64,000 nucleotides of DNA from Bacillota bacterium LX-D (lineage in GTDB: Bacteria; Bacillota; DUOV01; Zhaonellaceae). The stretch covers positions 400,381 to 464,380 of the forward strand of contig JAVLUO010000001.1 of assembly GCA_031628995.1 (NCBI GenBank). Direction: 5' to 3'. The notes beneath the pieces were generated by a model. It did no database searches. It was not told the origin of the DNA and worked only from the letters and a program-made list of their open reading frames with translations. This document shows positions 58,606 to 64,000 of the stretch, piece by piece. How positions within the stretch are numbered: the first letter of the stretch is position 1; every line of letters begins with the position of its first letter. A program made the position numbers and the translations under genes.

Positions 58606-60504
58606 TTATTCACCTTTTTCTTCCACAGCCTCTGCCACTTCTTCCCAAGCTATATATAAGTTATTTAATTTCTCTTCAACTTCCTGGTATTCTTGCTGCA
58701 GCTCTAGCATTGCATCTGGCTGGGTGTAAATTTCACTGTCTCCTAATTTCTGAGTTATCTCTTCTAATGCTTGTTCAAGTTCAGATATTTCCTCTTCCAA
58801 CTTTTTCAACTGTACTTCAGGCTTTGGATTTTTTCTTACCTTTGTCTCTTTTGTCTTAACTTTTTGTTTTTCTGGCTGTGCTTCTTGAACTGCCGGAGTA
58901 AGAGACTTTTTCCAATGGTAATACTCATAATCTCCCGGATATTCCAATAAAGTACCTTGCTCTAACTCGATTATTTTATCGGCTAAACGGTTTAAAAAAT
59001 AACGGTCGTGAGAAACAAATAACAAAGTTCCTGGGAAATCAGCCAAAGCATCTTCTAAACTCTGCCTAGTATAAACATCTAAATGGTTTGTTGGTTCGTC
59101 TAGAATTAAAAAGTTAGCTCCTTGTAAGAAAAGTTCTGCCAGCATCAAGCGGCTTTCCTCTCCGCCGCTTAGGCTGCTTATTTCCTTAAAGATATCATCA
59201 CCCTTAAATTGAAAACGAGCTAACAAATCCCTGGCGGCTTGGTCAGTTAAAAGACTGTTTTGGAGGATTTGTTCTAAAACTGTCCCTTGGCTATTGAGAC
59301 TCTCATGTTCCTGAGCAAAATAGCCTATTTTCACACCGCTGCCAAGGTAAACTGTTCCCCGGCAAGTTTCCTGGCTTAAAATGGCCTTGAGCAGTGTACT
59401 TTTTCCGCTTCCATTGGGACCAATAAAACCTACTCTTTCTCCTCTTCGCAGTTTAAAATTTAATTTTTCAATTAGTATTTTCCCCGGGTACCCGATGCTG
59501 GCATTTTTAAAAATCAGTACGTCCTCTCCAGAGGCATAGCTTTGCTGAAAAGAAAAGGATAAAGATTTCTGCTGACTTGGTTTTGTTTTTTGGCCCAATT
59601 TAGACAGCTGTTTCTCCCTCCCTTTAGCCTGTCGAGCGTTAACCCCTGCTTTATTTCGGCGAATGTATTCTTCCAGTCTTTTAATTTTTTCCTGCTCTTT
59701 GGCATATTCTTTACTTTGGGCCGCCGTTATTATAGCCTTTTGCAGCATAAAATCTGAATAATTGCCGGGATAAGTATTGATAGCTTCATCTTCCAGTTCA
59801 AAAATTTTGGTTGCCACCGAGTCTAGGAAATACCTATCGTGAGAAACAACTAGTACAGATGCTTTATAAGATTTAAGGAAATTTTCCAGCCACTCTACAG
59901 CTTGTAAATCCAGAAAATTGGTAGGCTCATCTAAAAGAAGCAGTTCCGGCTGGCGCAAAAGTTGCCTAGCTAAGTAGAGCCTAGTCTTTTGCCCACCGCT
60001 GAAAGTATCCATACTGCGTTCCAACTCTGCTTCCATAAACCCTAAACCAAAAAGAACTTCTTTGATTTTGCTTTCAAAGGAGTAGCCTCCATTAGCTTCA
60101 TACTGGTTGATAGCTGTTGTATAGCTTTTCATAACTCGTGCTAATTCAAGTTCATTACTATATATTTCTTCTTGCGCCATTTTAGATGTCAAATTTTTCA
60201 GTTTCACTCTCAATCCTAATAAATCTCGATATTCATCCAACATAAATTCCCATAAAGAAAGGTCTAAGGATTCTTCTTCCATACTTTGGGCTAAATAACT
60301 GATACGTACATTTTTATCGGCCATAATACTGCCTGCATCATAATCTTCCAGTCCCATGATGCAGCGGAGCAAAGTTGACTTACCTGCCCCGTTTACTCCA
60401 ACTAAAGCAGCTTTTTCCCCAAAGTCTAATTGAAAGGAAACACCATGAAAAATCGTCTTTTCTCCAAAACTTTTGGTTAAATTCTTTACTTGTAGTACCG
60501 CCAT
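58606..60504 (-). CDS. ABC-F family ATPase (YdiF/Uup-like)
   Basis: 632 residues with two ABC domains and no membrane part: Walker A GVNGAGKST and GPNGSGKST, signatures FSGGQKTRLYLARQLL and LSGGEESRLMLAELFL, Walker B LLLLDEPTNFLDL and FLILDEPTNHLDV. The P-site linker and a C-terminal coiled coil (LKKLEEEISELEQALEEITQ) are present. ABC-F proteins bind the ribosomal E site and help translation; some give antibiotic resistance. The subtype (YdiF/Uup) is suggested by the C-terminal coil. Confidence 0.94.
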   Translation of the reverse strand: MAVLQVKNLTKSFGEKTIFHGVSFQLDFGEKAALVGVNGAGKSTLLRCIMGLEDYDAGSIMADKNVRISYLAQSMEEESLDLSLWEFMLDEYRDLLGLRVKLKNLTSKMAQEEIYSNELELARVMKSYTTAINQYEANGGYSFESKIKEVLFGLGFMEAELERSMDTFSGGQKTRLYLARQLLRQPELLLLDEPTNFLDLQAVEWLENFLKSYKASVLVVSHDRYFLDSVATKIFELEDEAINTYPGNYSDFMLQKAIITAAQSKEYAKEQEKIKRLEEYIRRNKAGVNARQAKGREKQLSKLGQKTKPSQQKSLSFSFQQSYASGEDVLIFKNASIGYPGKILIEKLNFKLRRGERVGFIGPNGSGKSTLLKAILSQETCRGTVYLGSGVKIGYFAQEHESLNSQGTVLEQILQNSLLTDQAARDLLARFQFKGDDIFKEISSLSGGEESRLMLAELFLQGANFLILDEPTNHLDVYTRQSLEDALADFPGTLLFVSHDRYFLNRLADKIIELEQGTLLEYPGDYEYYHWKKSLTPAVQEAQPEKQKVKTKETKVRKNPKPEVQLKKLEEEISELEQALEEITQKLGDSEIYTQPDAMLELQQEYQEVEEKLNNLYIAWEEVAEAVEEKGE

Positions 60505-60565
60505 TGTTTGCCTCTCTTTTTGCTAAATTATATTAATTATATTATACATAAAGCTGGAATTTAAA

Positions 60566-60600
60566 AAAAGCTGAGTCATTCTTAACATAACTCAGCTTTC
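60566..60600 (-). terminator. Terminator-like hairpin ahead of the ABC-F gene
   Basis: AAAGCTGAGT and ACTCAGCTTT arms with TTTTTTT following on the minus strand. It lies behind intron copy B and separates cobT from the ABC-F gene. Confidence 0.75.
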
Positions 60601-60611
60601 ATCCTTTACAC

Positions 60612-60849
60612 TTCGAGTAGGAGCTGAATAATTATTTTATTCAGCGTCCTCTCATACCACCGTACGTATCGTTCGGTATACGGCGGTTCATATGCTTATA
60701 TGTAGTTCGTGTTCCTCAGACCAGAGCTTTGCCGCCGGCTTCCTTCAGATTCCACCTCACGATGGACACCTTGTCTGAGGCTAACGGTTGGCACTATCAA
60801 CCCCCGTATCGGACTTTCACCGACAAGCAAGGGCCCATGCCGGGCGCAC
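60612..60849 (-). mobile_element. Group II intron remnant B, deleted to 238 bases
   Basis: On the minus strand it starts GTGCGCCCGGCATGGGC at 60849 and holds domain I sequence (GTCTGAGGAACAC, GGAATCTGAAGGAAGCCG), then jumps to domain V (60689-60656, ACCGCCGTATACC...TACGGTGGT), domain VI (GCTGAATAA...TTATTCAGC) and the terminal CCTACTCGA. The reverse transcriptase frame and most of the RNA are deleted. It sits six bases beyond the T-run of the cobT terminator, the insertion habit of class C introns. Domain V has a mismatch in its upper stem compared with copy C. Confidence 0.85.
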
Positions 60850-60854
60850 CAACT

Positions 60855-60881
60855 AAAAAATCCCAGACTAAAAGTCTGGGA
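60855..60881 (-). terminator. Terminator of cobT
   Basis: TCCCAGACT and AGTCTGGGA form a perfect stem with TTTTTT after it on the minus strand, 30 bases after the cobT stop. It served as target for intron copy B. Confidence 0.9.
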
Positions 60882-60911
60882 CTTTCTGAATTTTTTCTTC
60901 TGTCCAAAAAC

Positions 60912-61967
60912 TTAAAGGGCCCCAGATATGCCTGCTGAACTAAAGGTAGACATTTCTCTAAGAACTTTAAGGCTGGCATCAATAATATTCATTGCTAAGG
61001 CTCCTCCAGTTCCTTCGCCTAAGCGCATATTTAGAGTTAAGATAGGCGGAACACCTAGATAATCTAGTAAAACTTTATGTCCAGGTTCAACGGAAAGGTG
61101 GGAGCCAATCATATATTCCTTAGCTAGAGGCGCTAACTCCGCGGCAATAATTGCAGATGCTCCGGAAATAAAGCCATCTATAACCACTGGGATCCTATTA
61201 GCAGCACAAGCTAAGATGACTCCTGTCATTCCTGCAATTTCTAAACCTCCAACTTTTACTAAAACTTCTAGAGGCTTAGCAGGATCTGGCTTATTAACTT
61301 CCAAGGCTTTTTCAATGGCAGCGATTTTCACCTTCATCCGCTCATCATCATTGCCTGTTCCCCGACCTACAACATCTTTTACAGGGAGCTTGCTATAAGT
61401 TGCCACAATGGCGGTGCTGGGGGAAGTATTACCAATTCCCATTTCACCAATTCCAATAATACCAGCGCCCTCTTTGATAGTTTCTTCAGCAACATCAATC
61501 CCCACTTCAATGGCTTTCACAGCCTCCTCCATAGTCATAGCAGGACCTGCAGCCATATTTTTAGTTCCATAGGCCACTTTACGTTTAATAATTCCAGGTA
61601 CATCAGGCAAGTCCGTAGCAACTCCTATATCTACTACTTTTAACTGGATATTTTCATGACGAGTTAAAACGTTCATGCAAGCTCCGCCATTAACGAAGTT
61701 TAACACCATTTGGGGAGTAACTTCTTGGGGATAAGGAGCTACACCTTCTTTAACAATCCCGTGGTCTCCTGCCATTAAAATAGCAGCTTTTTTAGGCAGC
61801 TCTGGTACAACCTGTCCTGTAATTCCTGCTATTTTTTTCGCAATTTCCTCCATTACACCTAAACTACCTATTGGCTTTGTTAAATCATCTAACCTTGTTT
61901 GGGTCTGTTCCATTACATCTTCATTTAAAGGTTTAATTTTTTGTAATGTGCTTTCTAAATTACTCAA
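60912..61967 (-). CDS. cobT: Nicotinate-nucleotide--dimethylbenzimidazole phosphoribosyltransferase
   Basis: 351 residues. TQTRLDDLTKPIGSLGVMEE, ILMAGDHGIVKEGVAPYPQE, GGACMNVLTRHENIQLKVVD, GIGEMGIGNTSPSTAIVATY and a catalytic Glu in MRLGEGTGGALAMNIIDA. It makes alpha-ribazole phosphate for the lower ligand of cobalamin. It stands alone behind a cobalamin riboswitch, and would be shut off by B12. Benzimidazole synthesis genes are not in the window. Confidence 0.96.
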   Translation of the reverse strand: MSNLESTLQKIKPLNEDVMEQTQTRLDDLTKPIGSLGVMEEIAKKIAGITGQVVPELPKKAAILMAGDHGIVKEGVAPYPQEVTPQMVLNFVNGGACMNVLTRHENIQLKVVDIGVATDLPDVPGIIKRKVAYGTKNMAAGPAMTMEEAVKAIEVGIDVAEETIKEGAGIIGIGEMGIGNTSPSTAIVATYSKLPVKDVVGRGTGNDDERMKVKIAAIEKALEVNKPDPAKPLEVLVKVGGLEIAGMTGVILACAANRIPVVIDGFISGASAIIAAELAPLAKEYMIGSHLSVEPGHKVLLDYLGVPPILTLNMRLGEGTGGALAMNIIDASLKVLREMSTFSSAGISGAL

Positions 61968-62028
61968 TTTTGTGTCCTCCTTTTATCTTAGGTAACATTA
62001 AGTACATTAAAATTAGGCAAAAATAAAA

Positions 62029-62247
62029 ATCCTCAGCTTAAATAATTAAGCCGAGGACTTTACCATCATCCTGGGAAATACTTCTAGGCAGGTCTCCTTG
62101 GCTTATAGTTCACTGCTCCCTCACCTTCCCAAAAAGTTAATACTTTTTAGTGGTTTTTCAAGGTTGCTCCTTATTTACAGTGGCGGGACCGCTCCGGATT
62201 TACACCTGATTCCCTATTCTCCCCTAAGGGCACCTAAAAGCACTTAT
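62029..62247 (-). promoter_or_regulatory. Cobalamin riboswitch of cobT
   Basis: On the minus strand: GGTGCCCTTAGGGGAGAATA, GGGAATCAGGTG, AATCCGGAGCGGTCCCGCCA CTGT and, at 62103-62087, the B12 box AGCCAAGGAGACCTGCC. A hairpin CCTCGGCTTAA/TTAAGCTGAGG with TTTTTA after it (62058-62024) is the expression platform. B12 binding should favour the terminator and stop cobT. Confidence 0.97.
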
Positions 62248-62359
62248 GTACATTTTTACTTGCTCTAATGTTAGAATAGATTTTAAAATAGTATTCTACA
62301 CTTCTTTTTAAATTTCCTGCTTATAAAACCTAAAAGTTTAAATGATGCACCGGACTGAG

Positions 62360-63433
62360 TTAAATTTTAAATTTTACATAAAAGGTTGTTCCTTTACGGC
62401 TAGTATCAAAGGTAATTATTGCCTTATGCCTTTTAGCAATGCTATAGCACACTGCCAAACCTAAACCAGGACCTTGTGATTTCGTTGTTACAAAAGGAGT
62501 ACCAATCATATCAATTAAAGCAGCGTCTATGCCGTGGCCTTGATCTGCAATAACCAGAAATACTGCGTCTTTTTCCTCATATGTCTTAATTGTAAGTAAG
62601 CCACCTTCATCCATGGCCTCTAAACCATTACTGGCCATATTAATAATTAGTTGTGTAATTTCACTTTCATCCAGAGATAACTCGGAAACAGAGTTGGTTA
62701 GAAGTTCTATCCTTTTGCCACTGTCATTAGCTTTGGCGTTAAGCAATGGCCAAACAGTATATAAAATTTTATTAATACTGACATTTTTTTTATTAACTAT
62801 TTTGTTAATAGCTAATTTTAAATATTCTGTAATAATGGAATTTGCTTTGTCTAATTCAGAAATCATTAAATCAAAATATTTTTTATAGTCTAAAAATTTA
62901 TTTTTACTACTCAGCAACTGCAAAAAACCTCGCACAGTAGTCAGAGGATTACGAATTTCATGGCCAATAGCAGCAGCCATCTGTCCCACTAAATTAAGTC
63001 TATCTAGGCGTAATGCTTCTTTTTCTTTTTGCCATCGAGTTGTAATTTCACGGATAATAAATAATGCATAATTTTTCCCGTTTACTTCTATTTTGCTAAT
63101 AATAAGCAGACCCTTGCTATTTTCGCGGCCTCTAATTCTAAGATCAACTTCCATATCCCAAGGATAATCCTGTTGTTTAAACAATTCTTTTATCTGTTCA
63201 TAAATTTGTTGGTTTATCAGCCAAGGAGGAGTTTTTTTCAATAATTCAGCTTCACTTAATCCCGTTAACTTTAAAAATGCTTCGTTAAAATCAATATATC
63301 TTTCTGCATTTAAATCTACTACGCACATGGCAGACCGGTATCTTTTGAAAACATGATATAGTATTTTCTGACAATTTTGCCTATCTGCTTCTTCTTCATA
63401 GTATATTTCTTCATCTTTTCCAAGCATATTCAT
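62360..63433 (-). CDS. PAS-domain sensor histidine kinase (orphan, sporulation-kinase-like)
   Basis: 357 residues without membrane helices. A PAS domain (about 30-145: SAMCVVDLNAERYIDFNEAF, LSEAELLKKTPPWLI, YALFIIREIT) is followed by the HisKA box GQMAAAIGHEIRNPLTTVRG with the phospho-His, the N box LIINMASNGLEAM, G1 VIADQGHGIDAALID, and G2 GPGLGLAVCYSIAKRH. The MAAAxxHEIRNPLTxVRGFLQLL signature is shared with KinA/KinE-type kinases of Bacillota that feed Spo0A. No response regulator is adjacent. The ribosome site is weak (GGTGA). Confidence 0.88.
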   Translation of the reverse strand: MNMLGKDEEIYYEEEADRQNCQKILYHVFKRYRSAMCVVDLNAERYIDFNEAFLKLTGLSEAELLKKTPPWLINQQIYEQIKELFKQQDYPWDMEVDLRIRGRENSKGLLIISKIEVNGKNYALFIIREITTRWQKEKEALRLDRLNLVGQMAAAIGHEIRNPLTTVRGFLQLLSSKNKFLDYKKYFDLMISELDKANSIITEYLKLAINKIVNKKNVSINKILYTVWPLLNAKANDSGKRIELLTNSVSELSLDESEITQLIINMASNGLEAMDEGGLLTIKTYEEKDAVFLVIADQGHGIDAALIDMIGTPFVTTKSQGPGLGLAVCYSIAKRHKAIITFDTSRKGTTFYVKFKI

Positions 63434-63663
63434 GCCAAATCACCATCTTTTTTCTTTTTTAGAAATAATTAGGCAAAAATTAGTGCATATCCTTCAGATA
63501 ATTTGTCATTTTTTGTCATAATTTACCAAGAGCTAAGAAATTTACCGGGAAAAAATGTTAACTTAGAAATAGCTTAACACGCTTGAAAAACCTACCAGAT
63601 AATAGTAACATTAATAGCAAGATTCGTTATAAGTTTAGCTAATAATTTATCTAAGGTGATTCT

Positions 63664-63846
63664 ATGCAGAAAAAAGAAATAAAAAAGCAAATGCTGCCTG
63701 TAACATTTGTTAGCTTAATCCCAGCTGTATTTATTGGCTACTTTATGGGCTACGCTTTAGGTTGTTTTTACCTTATTTCTTCCCTAGTGGGCTATGGCTT
63801 TGGCTTTGATGAAGGTAAAAAAGCAACAAAAGCAAAAGGCATTTGA
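63664..63846 (+). CDS. Small membrane protein of 60 residues
   Basis: AAGGTGA lies six bases before the ATG. MQKKEIKKQMLPVTFVSLIP starts basic, then AVFIGYFMGYALGCFYLISS and LVGYGFGFDEGKKATKAKGI: one long or two short Gly- and Phe-rich membrane helices with basic ends. Not recognised. The stop lies two bases from the 3' end of intron copy C on the other strand. Confidence 0.6.
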   Translation: MQKKEIKKQMLPVTFVSLIPAVFIGYFMGYALGCFYLISSLVGYGFGFDEGKKATKAKGI

Positions 63847-63847
63847 A

Positions 63848-64000
63848 ATCGAGTAGGAGCTGAATAATTAATTAATTCAGCGTCCTCTCACACCACCGTA
63901 CGTACCGTTCGGTATACGGCGGTTCAATAGAATTAATGTACTTGTGAATACCTTTCGTTTATCGACTGAAGACCTATTTTTCTTAGGAATTCGTTGGTTA
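63848..64000 (-). mobile_element. Group II intron copy C, 3' end (continues beyond the window)
   Basis: Domain V (ACCGCCGTATACC GAAC GGTACG TACGGTGGT, fully paired), domain VI (GCTGAATTAATTAATTATTCAGC) and the terminal CTACTCGAT ending at 63848, almost identical to copy B. The end of a protein frame stands directly before domain V, so this copy may be complete and active; the rest lies right of the window. Confidence 0.88.
63933..64000 (-). CDS. Group II intron reverse transcriptase/maturase, last 21 residues
   Basis: The minus strand reads TNEFLRKIGLQSINERYSQV H and stops at 63935-63933, about 10 bases before domain V. That location is where intron-encoded proteins of this class end, and the residues fit the C-terminal maturase tail. 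Most of the gene is outside the window, so its integrity is unknown. Confidence 0.65.
   Translation of the reverse strand, partial: TNEFLRKIGLQSINERYSQVH

Noticed and set aside
60709..60938. Short plus-strand frames over 60709-60938
   Set aside because: They run through the structured RNA of intron copy B and the cobT terminator.

Overview
The window is an AT-rich stretch of a Bacillota chromosome, most likely an anaerobic, probably spore-forming member of the class Clostridia (Peptococcaceae-like). The evidence is a cdaA-cdaR-glmM-glmS cluster with a glmS ribozyme, a T-box-controlled branched-chain amino acid operon, a CIRCE-controlled groESL operon, indolepyruvate:ferredoxin oxidoreductase, a YabG-like sporulation protein fragment, an orphan PAS histidine kinase and terminator-associated group II introns. 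The assignment to a lineage is inference; no rRNA or other marker is present.

Left part (about 1-9.3 kb) is accessory and decaying. It holds the tail of a TPM-domain protein, a divergent LysR regulator / siroheme reductase pair, a few intact small genes (YbjQ, HD hydrolase, PPOX flavoprotein, an unknown protein) and a graveyard of broken genes: an internally deleted IS66 element, a PPOX stub joined to a DUF3658 stub, a CPBP protease lacking its middle, and an integrase stub joined to a membrane protein stub. Four related, unnamed intergenic elements (pyrimidine-rich tract, GC hairpin, 20-21 bp tandem repeats) fill 6.3-6.7 and 8.4-9.3 kb.

Central part is conserved housekeeping. On the minus strand lies cdaA-cdaR-[intron]-FAD protein-glmM-[ribozyme]-glmS, linking c-di-AMP synthesis to cell-wall precursor synthesis; two overlapping DUF881 genes diverge from it. 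A 660-residue coiled-coil protein of unknown function follows. Next is a long minus-strand operon ilvE-ilvD-ilvB-ilvN-ilvB2-leuA-leuC-leuD-leuB-cimA behind a consensus promoter and a T-box; it can make leucine and valine precursors and, through citramalate, 2-oxobutyrate for isoleucine, but ilvC and ilvA are not here. Then come a YabG-like stub, DUF3786, HD-GYP, Nfu, a heterodimeric ABC exporter, groES-groEL, and paaK-iorA-iorB for aryl-acid activation and oxidation behind a possible attenuator.

Right part has the arginine genes argC-J-B-D-F and argG-H with a promoter overlapped by an ARG-box-like site, several tiny zinc-ribbon genes, a flagellar-export-like pair (ylqG/ylqH-like), an ABC-F ATPase, cobT behind a cobalamin riboswitch, a PAS sensor kinase, and a group II intron running off the right edge. 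Three group II intron copies in total lie on the minus strand; at the two whose 5' end is visible the copy starts right behind a terminator, and both of those have lost the reverse transcriptase gene. A dispersed palindromic repeat occurs near argH and has supplied the C-terminus of one small protein.
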